Part shown: positions 47,701 through 60,800 of the stretch, piece after piece
Numbering within the stretch: position 1 is the first letter of the stretch
Layout: the number at the start of each line of letters is the position of its first letter
NCBI RefSeq assembly: GCF_025024155.1
Contig: NW_026251718.1
Location: 305,001-369,000 of the forward strand
Source of the DNA: Gamsiella multidivaricata
Taxonomy: Eukaryota; Mortierellomycota; Mortierellomycetes; Mortierellales; Mortierellaceae
DNA length: 64,000 nucleotides
Direction: 5' to 3'
Translations under genes and position numbers: made by a program
Notes under the pieces: model-generated
What the model saw: only the letters and a program-made list of their open reading frames with translations
Database searches by the model: none
What the model was told of the DNA's origin: nothing

Positions 47701-48838
47701 TAATCAGTTTGTCCTCGAGAACCAAATTGTACCACTGGTCCTTCTCTAAAAACGAGGAATACAAAGAATCAATCATACCGTTCTGTTTGCTATCGAACAA
47801 AAAGTTCTGGTTCCGGTCGCTTCATTACCTAGGCCGTTCAGTCGATCGGGAAGCATGATCACATCCAGACTGCCGCTGATATCGGGTTCGACCTGTCAAT
47901 ATAGAACGGAGATAGTTCGTGAGCACCGTCGGACTATGCTACTATGCGAATACAGTCCACAATGACATTATTACAATGGCAACTTACGTCGTACGAGACA
48001 TTGATAACGAAGTGAAGTCCATTGGGGATGTGAAAGTCCTGAAGTTTCTTGACACGCCAATGGATGCTGTAGTATCCGGCGTCGTAAGTGTTAAAGTTGG
48101 CGGTCAACTAGATTCCCAAAGGTTTTGCTAATGGATTAGACCGGATGCGTAGAAACGGTATATATGTCTCTGTTGTTGTAGAGTGATATGGACGAACCTT
48201 GAAGGCGGATGTCTTTTCAGGGACATGTACGACCATGTCGGGTCTACATGTATGGATCATAAAAAACAATACTGAGTACATATCCTCTTGAAGTCTCTGA
48301 ACTGCCACATAAGACAAACGAACGCTAATACATACAGTGGCCTAAACCGTGGACTTCTATTAAAGACATACAAAACCATGCATTGATGTTAGTCAAATCC
48401 ATATGCTGGTATGTACAACGCATGAAGAGCATGCGAGTTGATATTAGGACAGTTTTGAAAGCAAAGATTCTCACTCCTCATTCCCAATGACCGTAAGAGT
48501 CTTTGATCGCGAAATAGGAATGACTTCGAAACTAAAGAACCGCCGCTGAGCTATGATGAACCGGTAGAATACACAAATGGACAATAGACCATCAACAACT
48601 GCGGATACGATGGCTAAAAGGGAGAACAGCAAGCGAACATACCCTTATTTGAGGAATTGTCGGCTTCGACTGCCTTGTTCATCGAAGGCAGCCCTCCTGT
48701 AGGATTCACCCCGTCTCCTTCGGTACAATCAATTAGAGCCATGTCTTCTGGGGACTTGTCCTGCTTCTCTGAGGTGAACTGAGACATATCCTTGAGCTGC
48801 ACCGTCGGGTCCTCAGTGCTTTGCTTTTTCCAGAACAT
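41726..48838 (-). CDS. Giant PP2-like/beta-propeller/TRP-like channel protein, copy A (with minisatellite)
   Basis: Fourteen exons join to 1947 codons: 48838-48643, 48550-48475, 48356-48336, 48243-48198, 48107-47988, 47892-47829, 47745-47542, 47438-44033, 43949-43659, 43572-43416, 43305-43060, 42947-42833, 42744-42664 and 42543-41726. Residues about 114-242 resemble a phloem-protein-2-type beta sandwich (YYSIHWRVKKLQDFHIPNGL, DQWYNLVLEDK, SGLVIEHVEIRPI). Residues 243 to about 900 have WD-like blades (YIAIWDMS, SCTIWNLLTG, LQIWNLPSSK). A helical region follows (PIKRVIETKNTQLLDAFIEY). Residues about 1378-1674 hold six hydrophobic helices, with a pore-loop candidate FFDALSATYFFLVAGRFDPL before the last helix (MMMIFFFFTTILLLN). 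The tail (1675-1946) is a coiled coil plus a disordered acidic/Gln-rich end. It is probably a cation channel of plasma or vacuolar membrane. About 20 KLDDKT repeats interrupt the propeller-like region. Function is inferred from domains. Confidence 0.85.
45196..45585. repeat. 18-bp coding minisatellite, about 21 units, in channel copy A
   Basis: On the coding (minus) strand the unit encodes Lys-Leu-Asp-Asp-Lys-X, with X mostly Thr, sometimes Pro, Ala or Ser. The first unit is KLNDKT and about 20 KLDDK units follow without frame disruption. The unit length is a multiple of three, so two antisense frames also stay open. The homologous site in copy C (about 61450-61475) has a single KLNDKTKKK, and copy B has one MNDRSRKK. 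Confidence 0.97.
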
Positions 48839-49434
48839 GTTGGGTGAAGGATTTGAGAAAGGAAGAGATTGAAGGGTGGCCCTTTTCGAACGAATTCAGG
48901 GAGGGCACAAAGCCGAGAGATGAGAAAGGTTTGCGGGAGGCGGAGGAGTTGTTGGTGGGTTTTGACCGGGGCACGACCATGTTTAATTGCAACAAGCCAA
49001 TCAAGGGGGCTCATTGTTCTCCAAGTAAGTCTATGTGCAGTTGTGTAACCCCTCAAAAAAAAAGATCATGCAGGGACGGGCTGAGAAAGTTGACATTGTT
49101 GTCCGAGGAGATAGATCTTTTGCAGTTATATGAAGGAAGCAATAAGAAGGTCTAGCGCGCAAACTACGCACACTGTAGCGGGTGATCAGCACAACGGTCT
49201 TGTTCAACTGGAATCATATTTCATTATTGGTATATCTAAGCAAAGGGTGCCTGTAGCGGGTGATGAGCACAGCGGTCTTCTTATTCAAATGGAACGAGGA
49301 ACAAAAGATCGCTGGCTTTGGCCCTTTTATACAGGCCCAGCCTCAAAACCTTATATCAAATCCTGCGTACTCTCGGTGGTTGCTGGCAACAATGTCTTCT
49401 CTACTGAAATCAGAGGATATACTTTTTTTATTGT
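48839..49434. promoter_or_regulatory. Upstream region of channel A / 3' region of channel B
   Basis: This 600-bp spacer between the head-to-tail channel genes should contain the promoter of A and the terminator of B. An imperfect direct repeat of about 42 bp, beginning ctgtagcgggtgat, occurs at about 49173-49215 and 49251-49293. No coding exon is seen. Confidence 0.45.
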
Positions 49435-50646
49435 TCATTCATTCTGCACTGTAGAATCCTCTCCAGGAGAAGGATGTACGGGAAGTGTATGAAGCGGTAT
49501 AGGGTTATGGGGAATGCTCCTCAGTAGAATCTCACTATGCGCCCTTCTAAGATGCTCCGGCTGATCGGGTGAGGGCCGCTGAGCATGATGCACAGTGACA
49601 GTCTTCATCAGGTCTTCCTCATCCTCCTCTGTGTCATAAAGCTCATCATCCTCACTATCCCTGCGTCCTGGAGGCTTGATATAGATAGGATGGCTTGCAT
49701 TGTTGTCTTCGATCATCTGGTGAGTCTTGAGAACGTCATCCATTGTACGGACAACTGCCAGCTTTTGTTGGAGACGCCGCTTGATGGACGAATAACTGGA
49801 TTTGCGCCGAACAGGACCAGCTAGATGTGGATGCTCTGCAATCCTTTGTGGCACTGAGGAGGGGGACGCACCTACCGACGCTGGGCCTGCGTCGATGGTT
49901 CCCTCTCCTGGCAGGTGGCTCGCAGCATCACCTGCCGATATCGGAGAGGTGCTGATCGAGCTTTGAGGCGAATTGAAGTGCACAGTTGGGGAATAAGATG
50001 TCGGCGATTCCGTTTCCAAAATTGTGGTGCTAATCTTGCGGCGGAACGGTACCGAAGACTGTTTTTTGGATCGTCTGTTTGATTGGCCAGCAGTGGAGAA
50101 GACGGCAGCAGCAGCAGCAGCAGCAGCAGCCCCCGCAGAGGATCGGACTACACCACCGGGTAGACCAGTGCCTGGAGCGGATAGAGGTCCCCCTGGAACA
50201 GAAATGCCAGAGCCAGTCGTTGGTGATGCCCCGCTGTTCGGTGGGTCATTTTCAACAGGAGAAACCTGCGGTGGTTGATCGCAGTCTGGGCTGGTGGGGG
50301 CAACAGTCGTCGTCTGGGCCAAGAAGGCTGCCATAAGTTCTGTCATGTCCTGGTTGAAGCCGTCCTGGGCATTCTTCATCCTCTCCAGTTCCTGCTTGAG
50401 CAACTGAACGTCCTTATGGATGGCACGCTGTGTCACCTGGGCCACAACCTGCTCCCCAGTGACAGTATCCACCAAGAATCGATTTTCAATCGAGAGGTTC
50501 GACTTGTTGGCGATGTAATATTTGGACTCGTACAGCTCTGCTTCTTGCTCATTCGCTCCGTAATATACGTAGTCGGGAAAGTAGTTGCGGTTCTGCCGCG
50601 CGCCCTGGGACATGAGGAAAATCTCCACCTCTAGGTTGCAAAAATG

Positions 50647-50695
<49 letters not shown>

Positions 50696-53600
50696 GTCAG
50701 CCGGTATCGATGCATCATCGCTGGATCTCTCAAGCAATGCCAGACACTTACCAGCAATGACTTCTGACCACTGCTTAAGCCACGCAAGCTGGCCCTGATC
50801 CTTGCTCTCATTATAGGCATCGTTCATCAAGGCTATAGTGAAAACGCGGTAGGGTTAGATGCTGTCTTTGGATAGACAAAGCAAAGTATAAGACATAAGG
50901 TATAACTTGATGCAGAGCCGAGAATCATTACCGATCAGGATATTGAGAAGCAGAATGGCCGTGAAGAAGAAGAAAATAACCATCATGACATGAAAGCTGG
51001 TGGAGCCCTTGTCAAAAGAATCAGAGATGGGATCGTAGCGGCCAGCCTAGATATATACATATAGCCCCGTCATCTCATTAAAAACATGCATCGGTGCATG
51101 GCATGGCAGTTGCAGCTGGAAACACTCATCGAACGACATGGTTTCGTACCAAGAAGAAGTACGTTGCAGACAGAGCTGAAAAGAACCCTGTGGGGTATCC
51201 GTCCGGGTAGTCTCTCCCTTCGCCTTCACATGTGTCATTTGCCACACAGGGGTCGTAACGCCGAGTGTGCAGTAAATGGAGTAAGGCATGTGTGAAAGCA
51301 ATCAAGAAGAGGCCAAAGATCAGGAAGAACCAGCCAATTCTACGTGTGATATTCAAAATGATGTTGACAACAATCCCCAGCTGCTTGATAACACGCAGCT
51401 CGAACAACTAAAGTGTAGTACAGCAGACGCTGGTGTTAGTGGCAGATTGACTGAAGCGAATACACCGAAAGATTACCGAGACGCAAAAAGCCGTAGAACA
51501 CCCTGGACAACTTACAATGTTCATATAAAGGGCCAGGATCGCAAAGCTCATCACCCAAATTTGGCTAGGGCCTCTGTCGCCATCGACTATATCAGTGCTG
51601 ATATCGATGGGCCCTGGTTGGGTTTGCAAAAACATGAGGCACCCAACGACCGGCAAGACATATGCAGCCAGATCCATGTAGTTATATGGCGACCTACACC
51701 CCAAATAAATCGAAAAATAACGCTAAGAATGTGTCTGTAGCGGTAAATTGACGAAACTAGAAATGACAAAAAGTTAGGACGCACCTTATGTACTTTCTTG
51801 GCGAATCCAGAAACTGCATGATTTCGTATACAATCAAGATGAATCCAAAGATTATCACAGCCTTGAAGAGTGGACGCCATTCGAATAGATATCGGCTGGC
51901 AATATCGGCTGGCGAGACATCATCAAGATTTGAAGACGTATAAATCTGCTTTGCTGTGATAATCAACACGAGCACAAAGAAGGTGAACACCACAGAGAAG
52001 CGCCAAATCCAGTAGAAAAGACCGAACTTCTGCCTACAAGAAAAAAAAAAAAAAAAAAAAGCAAAGCAAAGCAAAGCAAAGTAAAGAGCAAAGAGCCATC
52101 GTATTAGGTTGTGGACCTATTCCTTGCAAATCAAAAGTCATTCCTTGGTTTCAAAAACGCATACCATTTGAACTCAAGTGTTGCCACCATAGCCGGACTA
52201 TCAAAAAAGTCTTGTCCTGCGATGTCGGTAAACGCAGATTTAGCCGATGCCATATCCTTGAACCATGGACGATACGGCCCATACATGGACAGTTTCGGGA
52301 ATGGAGACACATAGATCTTGTGCGAAAATTCCGACTGCAAGCTCTTCTTGTCCTCTTCTACAACATCCGGCCTTGCTGGGAATTCCTCCTCTCTCTTCTC
52401 GCGGACAGATGTCTCAATATACAGAATGTTCAAGAGACTCGACGCGCGGAACGGGAGCTGAGAACGCAAACTGAAAACTGGCTTCTCATAGTCGTTGATG
52501 TTGTTGGACTTTTCAAACTTCTTCCCTGTAAAGATATTCCAGAACATGAGCTTGGACTTGAGCCACTTTCCGTACTGTTCGTTGGCAATGATGGCATGAG
52601 AGGCAACATAGCCGTAGTTGTGGACCGGGACATAAGAGGCCTTCCTGAACAGGTCCGCAAGCACATTCGGATATCGGTCTGAGAGCTCGTTCAAACACTG
52701 GACTGCTGGCATCAGGTATGCTGGGTGATACTTTTTGGCGTTCTTGATGCAGTAATCGACAAATGCTTCGAGGAGCTGCCCATTCCTCGCCTCGATCACG
52801 CGCTTGATCGGATTCAGCGCCTTGTTATCGCGGGGGATCCAGTCGCCATTGGAAGAGTTTAGCAGCCCCTCAACAAAGACATGATTTGTGCGTTGCAAGT
52901 GAGGGTGGTCCAAGAGAAGCGTGAGCACCGTAACAACATCAGGCCGGGTACTACTCTTCGATTGAGGTGTCCTGCGTTTATAATCGTGTTTTCCACGGAT
53001 ATTTTGAGGACGAAGATCGACCTCGTCATCATCATGCCTATTGGCGTTGGCATGGACAGTGACGTTCTCTCCCACCACCACAGCTCCGGGAGCTGATGCG
53101 GAAGACTCTAATACGTCGGCGTCAGAAATCGGCTGAATGTTGTTCAGTGGTGCTGGTTGATTAACAGTGCTGGGTCCTGGTCGCTTCGTGCCCTTCGCGT
53201 CCTTTGTGTTGTTCTGTGCTTGGCCTGGTCTCCGTGGTGAAAAAACACCGATAGACATCATGCGATTGATATGCTCTCGCGTGAATCGAACGATGGCTTC
53301 TGCATGGTCCTCGAACGTGAACGTCAGCTGTGGTGAATCCCTTGTCGTCTTCTTACTCTCGTTATGAGAAAAGGTATAGGCGGCTGAAAGCAAGTGAACG
53401 CTCCGGAAGCAGTAGAGAATCGCATAACGAGCACCAATATTGCCTGGCCCTGGGATGGGAACAATCTTCTTCCTCGACCTGTCATTCATCTTGATCTCGG
53501 CAACGGTACTGCCCGTTTCGGCATCTAGAAAGATAGAAATACCCATGATGTCCATGTAGTAGTCCCTGACTCGCCTAGACTTGTAAGCGACACCGCCTGG

Positions 53601-56600
53601 CAGCAGCTCCTTTTCGTCTCTGGGCTGACTCCAGATGAACTGCAGGCTGCACTTGGAGTTCTCAGTCGTGGGCAGGTTCCAGATTTGCAGAGTCTGCATT
53701 CCGACAACAGCAAAACGAGTTCCGCATGGGACAAAGAATGTTGACTGCAGGTTCTCCGGGTGGACGACTTCCTCGGTGGTGACGCGCATCCATGGCTCTG
53801 GCACAAAGGAGAATATGATTCTGGACGTCTTCTGTTTCAGATTCTCCTCCACCACTTCGACACGGAGTACCCAGTACGACTTGCCGTCGCCTTCAGGCAA
53901 CAGCTCTCGGTGGATGCCGGTCAACAATCGATACTGGATATCGACGTCATGCGAAGACTCGTAAACAACATCCTCGGGTGCGGCCTTCAGAGCAGTCTCG
54001 CTATCCTTGATGAGTTTGGAGCTCGTAGGCTGATGGGAGATATAGCAGTTGATTTTGGTGCCGTCGGACTCGCAAATGATGCCTCTTTTCCAGAATCTCT
54101 TGACATAGAATAAAGCCAGGATGGTCGAATCGATAGTCGGAATAGGAACTTGGTTAGCAGCAGTCTCGGATTTTAGCTGGAGTGAATCCAAAATCCAGGC
54201 GCTGAGCTCGTAATTAACACTGCTTCTCAAAATGACAAACAGCTGGTCATCCTGACCATGGAACCCAATGTATTCGATCTTGAACCCAGGGAACTTCCGG
54301 TCATCAATAGCCATACCCGTATTAGCAAAATACGTCGTCAGGCTGCCGTCCACACTCGCCAATGCCACAATGGACTCGTGAGGTGAGATAGCCATCTTGC
54401 TGTGTCCGCGGAAGGTGGGGCCTTTAAATCTGGCGTTCTCAATACTGGAAATGTGAGTGATGTTGGATCCTGTTAAAAGATTCCAGATAGTGCAGCTGCG
54501 TCCACCATCCTCCAGCCACATGAATGTGTTGCTGCTGATGGACTCCATCATCATCTTGGAGGTGATGCGTCTGGAAAGTGTTGGCAAAAGCTCCGTCAGT
54601 GTGATGGTGTGCATACGCTTCCACCTCTTCTCAGGCGAAATCTTGAAGACATCCAGGTATAGACCATTGCAGGCAACGAACATTGTGCTGGATGGCGATG
54701 AGTTGTTCCTGTTGCTAGTCTCCTTGGATTCGTCACCGCCATCACCCTCGTCAGCATCACCGCTGCTTGTTAGAGCTGCGTTGACATCGTTCTTTTCCCA
54801 GTCGCTCTTCCTCGTCTCTGGCAAAAACTCACCGTATCCGATGAAGGTGCGCAAAATGCTGTGCTCCCACTGAACTTCCTTCAGCTGACGCATCTCAGAC
54901 GGTGTCGGTGCAGGACTGGCGCTGTCGTAGCTCTGTTTACGGTCTCCTTTCGCTTCATCCTCAGCTGGAGCTTCGTTCTTCACATCCGTGTTGATGTTTG
55001 ATTCAGCGTCGATATTGACAAAGACGGACGCCTGGGGAACCAGAGGGTTGTCAAACAGCTTGAAAGGGAACGAGGCCTTGTTCATTTTGGATCCATCCAT
55101 CCACTCTCCGATCTTTGGTTCCTGGTAAATCGCCACTTGGTCACCATTTGTCGACAGAGCAAGTCCTATGGGGAGCTCGCCGATATCAGTGTGCGGAACG
55201 ACGGCTACAGCGCAGCCCCTGTACAACTTTGACATGTTCCTGGACGGATTGAGTGGGTTTTTGATGATACCCATGTCCCAGACAGTAATGTAGGCTGCGT
55301 CCTGAGAGAGTGCCAAAGACGCGAGGAATCGGCTGCTTTTTGAAGATGCTAGCCTGGTGACCGGAGCATTCGGCGGCATGTATGAGCCATTCTGATCACT
55401 TGGTCGTAGGTTTGCCATGTCGATGGTATAGTTGGGAATAGCGGCTCTTGACACCATAAAATCGGAAACGCCGGCTATAGAACAAAGAGGCATTTGTCCA
55501 AGTGAAGGAGACTGTTGTTACCATCTACTGTGTGCATTGGCACCATTAAGATGGGGTTGTTTGATGTGGAAATTGCCGCAGTGTATTGTCCTTACCTTGC
55601 GGCTCTGACTTCACTGTCATAGGCCTGATCTCCACATGCTCGATTACAAACCCAAAGTACTCGACCCGATCGATGTTCTCGTTGTTGCAGAGAACAACTT
55701 GGATCCGAGCATTCCCCACGTGTGGCTCGATGACCAATTTCTCTTCAAGGATCAAGTTGTACCATCTGTCTTTAGCTGTTAAAAAAAGAAATTGAAAGAG
55801 ATAGAGAAGATAGAGACGTTAATATAAATGCTGCTGTTGTAAACAACTCTTGCTAGCAATCGTAGTTACCTAGGACGTTCAATCTGTAACCAGGCATGAT
55901 AACATCTAGGCTCCCGCTGATATCTGGCTCTGCCTATTTCAATCAAGCATAGCATGATAGTAAGCCTAACTGAGCTATGCGTTATAGTAGTGGACCGCCA
56001 GTCGCTTGAAGGTAACTTACGTCGTACGAGACATGGACGACAAAATGAAACCCATTCGGGATGGCAAAATCCTGGAGCACTTTGACGCGCCATTGGATAG
56101 TATAGTGTCCAGCACTGAAGTTATTAAAGCTGGCGATAAGCTAGCATGAAGTAGATAGAGAGTGGATGATGGAGAGTGGTGTGGATGCGCATTGTTCGAT
56201 GGTCAGGAGCCGCAGCTTCAGGTTGTTTGTGGCTAAAATAACAGCAGCAGGCATGGGCATGTTAGCGCCAACGAACCTTAAAAGCGGACGTTTTCTCTGG
56301 GATGTGAGCTGCCATTTCTGCTCTAAAAGTATAATTGTGGGCAACTGTGTGAGTCCTAACACTGCTTAAAGGATATGCATGAGCAAATGGTGCACAAACT
56401 AACGCTTACTGTGGTCGAAACCGTGGTCCTCTGAAAGAGAAGAGGGAATCGTTCATTCGAGTTAACACCGTTACATGTCCAGTCATCAATAGGTTTGCGC
56501 ATGGAGACGCTGAGAATCAAAGACTTACTCGGCCTTGCCAGTAACCAGAACGTTCCTTGCTCGCGAGAGGGAGAAGCTGTTCGAGGAAAAGAATCGTCGC

Positions 56601-56814
56601 TGGGCTGTGTTTGGGTGAAAAACATGAAGCGAGGAACAATAGCTGGTCAGTCATCCGCGTGGTTGTCCTAGGGCAACATATAGTCTGTTCACAACTTGGG
56701 GTTACCAGTTTTGCAAGGATTTCTTGATCTCGGTATTTCAACAGGCACCTCTAGTCGCCCTCCAGAAGCTTTCTCATCTCCTTCGTGGTGATCGATCTCG
56801 GCCATGCTAGGCAT
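49435..56814 (-). CDS. Giant PP2-like/beta-propeller/TRP-like channel protein, copy B (diverged paralogue)
   Basis: Fourteen exons join to 2001 codons: 56814-56706, 56604-56529, 56430-56410, 56322-56277, 56140-56021, 55933-55870, 55775-55596, 55474-52165, 52033-51785, 51693-51516, 51407-51150, 51046-50932, 50832-50752 and 50630-49435. Every intron position and phase matches copy A. Residues 85-205 form the PP2-like sandwich (HYTIQWRVKVLQDFAIPNGF; FGFVIEHVEIRPM). Residues 206-1308 are the propeller-like and helical part. Residues 1309-1602 hold the six-helix channel domain, with pore FFSALSATYFFLVAGRYDPI and last helix MMVIFFFFTAILLLN. Residues 1603-2000 are a longer tail with a coiled coil, a nine-Ala run encoded by a gca/gct repeat, and Ser/Pro-rich disorder. 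It has an extra acidic/His-rich insert (residues near 1000-1060) instead of the KLDDKT repeats. The (CA)n tract at 50648-50693 sits in its last intron. The first of two nearby ATGs was taken as start. Confidence 0.85.
50105..50131. repeat. Trinucleotide gca repeat coding poly-alanine in channel B
   Basis: Nine gca/gcc triplets in a row, which read as Ala on the coding minus strand in the C-terminal tail of copy B. Channels A and C have no counterpart. Confidence 0.9.
50648..50693. repeat. (CA)n microsatellite at the 3' end of channel B intron 13
   Basis: About 22 CA units, so (TG)n on the transcribed strand. The tract ends 16 bases before the AG acceptor at 50632-50631 and occupies the place of the polypyrimidine tract. 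Confidence 0.95.
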
Positions 56815-57845
56815 GGCCTTGTGCTGGTTCCTGAGGGAAGAGGTTTGAAGGACTGCTGGGGCTGTAACTTCTCATGGTTATCGACTAGGCTGCAGTCGGA
56901 TAAAGAGTCCAGCTCCTACTGAGCGAAGGAACTTAAGAGAGCTGATAATGCTCGCGAGGGGATACATGTACATGCGCATATACATTCCTTGTGGCATTAT
57001 TTTAATAAAGAAAAATTGACGAAATGGTAAGATTTACCTTTGAACATTATCAATGCACCAGGGTCAATTAGCAATACATCGCCATAGGTTCAATTAGCTA
57101 GTTCGTCTCCTATATTGCGGTCTCACGATGCATATCCACATTTATCGATCATCCAAGCACTCAGTTTAGCTACATCATGCTCGAACGGAAACTTGGACGG
57201 CACTTGCGTCTTTGCTATGCTTTCGATATCCATGGCGTGAGGCTAAGTTTCTCTCAGAGTGAAGTTCTGCGCCAGTTGGCCAGCATCCAGATGCAATGAG
57301 GTAATCTCAACTCTCGAGAACGAAACAATGTTCAAGAAGGAAGGTACCAGGTCTAGTGAAACGTAAGTTCATTTTGCTTGCTTTCACAATAAATGCAATC
57401 TGGAAAGAAGTCGATCTCTGGTTCACACATCCTGAGAGACGGATCGAGTGCTCCAAGCCTGATCCTTTTTTGGGGGAGAGAGAGAGAGAAAGAGAGAGAG
57501 AGAATTCAGGGATAGCAAACATTCAAATCCAATCAGGATGGAGCGTTGTATTCAAGTGCAGGTGCGTATGGATTCGTGATGTGAAGGGGCTGGTCATCTT
57601 TGATGAACACGCAATAGGTGGTCATGTTTCATCCACAAAAGCTCAGCCCAAACTTTAAATGTCCTTAACCTTAAACTGGTTCTTGTAATCTCGATCGTTT
57701 CAGAAAATAGTCAAGCTGGCGTTTATTTAGCAAAGCATCGCTTATTGCGATATCAACATGTATGAAGTAGTGAATGGCATCTGCACGTGTATTAGTTATT
57801 CATTTCAGAGGGATTGTGATCAGATGGAGGCAAAGAGCGAGCGTT
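56815..57845. other. Upstream of channel B and duplicated 3' flank of channel C
   Basis: 56815-56871 is unique sequence belonging to the B promoter. From 56872 on it is the copy of the RPA2 downstream region, with the aataaag signal at 57004-57010. The B promoter therefore consists largely of transplanted RPA2/channel 3' DNA. No coding exon is supported. Confidence 0.5.
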
Positions 57846-60800
57846 TTACTCTACAACCTCATGGGGCAGGCTTGTCAACTGGCCATCACTCTGTGCCCTC
57901 CTGGGAGGATCCTGCTGCTGAGGATAGTGCTGAGTCTGGTCACGCTGCGAGTGATATCTTGGTACATGAGATGGTGAGGACTGGTAAGGAGTGCTCTTGT
58001 CGTTCTTGTCCTCGTTCTCGCTATCATCGCTATCGCTATTGTTATCTTGGTGCTCCTGAGGCTTAACATAGACTGGATGGCTGGCGTTGTTGTCCTCAAG
58101 TCTTTGCTGCGCTTTGCGCGAATCATCCGCTGTGTAGATGGCATCCAGGTTCTGTTGCTGTCGTTGGTTTAGAACTGATGAGCTGCTGGTCTTGTTCTGA
58201 ATGACCTTTTCGCGATCAGGAGAACTGATATCCCTGCTGGATTTCGAGAAAGATGATTCTGGGAAGCGCATATTGTATCCACTCGCTGGCAACTGGTTCC
58301 AAAGGTCACCGGTAGAGCCCTGAGTCGGCTTTGTGTATTTGATCGAATTGTTGTTTGACGTATCTCCGGCTGCTACTCTCGTTAAAGCTTGGTGCTGTGC
58401 CCTTCCTGGCGTTGGAGGTGCAACCGAGATAGATGGACCTTGCGTGACAGGCGAAGAAGTTGCAGACTGCTCATTGCCTTCGGTAAGTACATTCTTCTGG
58501 TTCGCAGGTGCTGCCATCAGTCTCCTCATCTCGCTCAATAATTCATCTCTAGTTTGTTTCATGAGCTCTCTCATCTCTGCGATCTCCTGGGTCGCTATAT
58601 CCTGTTGTCGTTCCATTTTCTGCACATCGTGGATTATTCCTCTCTGGGCCATTTGAATGGTATTCTGTTCGGCGGAAACCGCTTCCACTACAAACCTGTT
58701 TTCCAATGAAAGGTTCGACTTGTTCGCAATGTAGTACTGAGATCCGTACACTTCAGCGTCCTTTTCGCTTGCTCCGTAGTAGATGTAATCCGGGAAAAAG
58801 TTGTGGTTGTGGTGAGAAGTGTTGGACATGTAAAAGACTTCGACATCTATCGCAGGTCAAGATACGTCGAAGAATTAGGTGCCAATGAATCTCTTGACAG
58901 TAGCAATAGTGACAGTAGCAGTAGTTTTGCATCAAAGCAGGAGCTAAACCGAAACTGGATACTAACCGGCAACAACTTCCGACCATTGCTTCAGCCAAGC
59001 GACTTCACCCTGTACACTGCTCTCGTTGAAGGCATCGTTCATGAGAGCTAAGGAGCAAAGGCAGTATATTAGTTCGAAGCCAATGACCCGTATCAATGCC
59101 ACAGTTTTTATCATTGGTAGAAAATAGAGCCTTACCAATGAAGATATTGAGAAGCAGGATGGTCGTGAAAAAGAAAAAGATCATCATCATAATAAGGAAG
59201 CTTGTAGTGCCCTTATCGAAAGATGTACTGATGGGGTCGAATCTGCCAGCCTATGAATATTCAGATATATGCAGTAGTCATCATTAGCAACATCATGCTG
59301 CGGCCGATGTCAAGTCTCAGTCTTAAATGGGCATGATATCGATTGTTCGGAGTTCACCGTACCAGGAAGAAGTATGTCGCTGACAAAGCGTCAAAAAACT
59401 TTTTCGGGTATCCGTCTGGATAATCTCTGTCCTCACAGCCGTCCTCACAGGCATCGTACTTCCGAGTATGCAGCAGGTGTAATAAGGCATGTGTGAAAGC
59501 CACCAGGAAGACGCCAAAAATCAAGAAGAACCAGACGATTTTGCGCATAATGTTGAGAATAATGTTGACGACGATTCCCAACTGCTTGATAACACGCATC
59601 TCGAATAGCTAATTAAGAGACAGATAAGCATTCGTAGTAGTTAATTTCGTTTGCCTAGAAAAAAAAAAAAGAAAAAAAACCCCCCAGCGGGGAGCTCTTT
59701 CTCGTCAGCTTACCATGTTCAAGTAGAGGGCCAAGATCGCAAAGCTCATCACCCAGATTTGACTGGGACCAGGATCCGTAGCCTCTGAGCTTGGGTGTGC
59801 TTTCAGGATCGAGGAACACCCAATAATAGGGAGAATATGGGCCACAAGACGCATGTAGAGGTATGGGGACCTATTTTTTTTCATTCACATGTGTACTGTT
59901 AGTGGATGAATCATACACGACGTTATTCCTTGGGCAAGACTGATGGGAGGCGTACCTGATGTATTGGCGCCAATCGACTAACAAGCGCACAGCGTCTCGG
60001 AAAATCAGGTAGCTTCCCACGGCTATGGTGAATTTGATGAAAAGATGCCACGATAAAAGGTACCGCTCTACGATCTCTTCCGGCGTGGGGGAGCCTTTCT
60101 CTGGCAGAGTAGCTTTTCTGACCTGCTGTGCGGTGATAGCTGTGATGAAGGCAAAAAACATGACATCCACCAGGAAGCCGATGAACCAGTACATGAAACC
60201 GAATTTGTTCCTAAGAAGACAGCGACAAGAGGACCGTGAGTGATCAATGGAGATCTCACAAACCACAGCTCTTCTTTTACATAGAATACTCACCATTTGA
60301 AACTCAGAGTAGCCTCCATAGCCGGACTATCGAAAAACTCCTTTCCTGCGATCATCGTGAATACCGACATTAAATCCGTTCCGTCGCTCTCGTACCATGA
60401 GAGGTAACGTCCGTACGAAGATAGTTTGGGGAATGGACATACGTAGATCTGGTGTGAGTATTTTGAACGCGCCTGCTTCTCATCCTCGACGATGTTCCGT
60501 TTGGGAGGGAACTCCACAAGGCGCGTCTCTCGAATTGAGGTCTCAATGCTCTTGATGTTCAAAAAAGTCGTTGCTCGGACAGGAAGTTGCGACCGCAAGC
60601 AAAAGACTGGTCTCTCGTAATCGTCGATGTTGTTTGATTTCTTGAAGTACGTCCCTTTGAAGAATCCATTGGTGTAAAACTCGATTAAGAAGTTCAGCCA
60701 ATCTGGATAGCGCAGATTGGCAACGATAGCGTGCGAGGCAACGTATTCATGGTTGCGGGCGGGGATGTATGAGGCTTTCCTGAACAAGTCCGCCAGGACA

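Larger units (their letters stand above)
40752..47990. repeat. Left copy of a large segmental duplication (partner 56872-64000)
   Basis: From the last codons of RPA2 rightward, this segment matches 56872 to the window end, first at 16120-bp offset and, after indels inside the channel gene, at 15970-bp offset. The first 90 bp are about 85% identical. The following kilobase of non-coding DNA is nearly identical, including the GA microsatellite (41357-41382 and 57477-57502). The coding part alternates between identical and diverged patches. The right edge cannot be seen, because the partner runs off the window. Confidence 0.9.

Noticed and set aside
54000..55500. Copy B as a pseudogene because it differs from A and C
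   Set aside because: All fourteen exons join to 2001 codons with no frameshift or stop, and the pore and last helix are intact.
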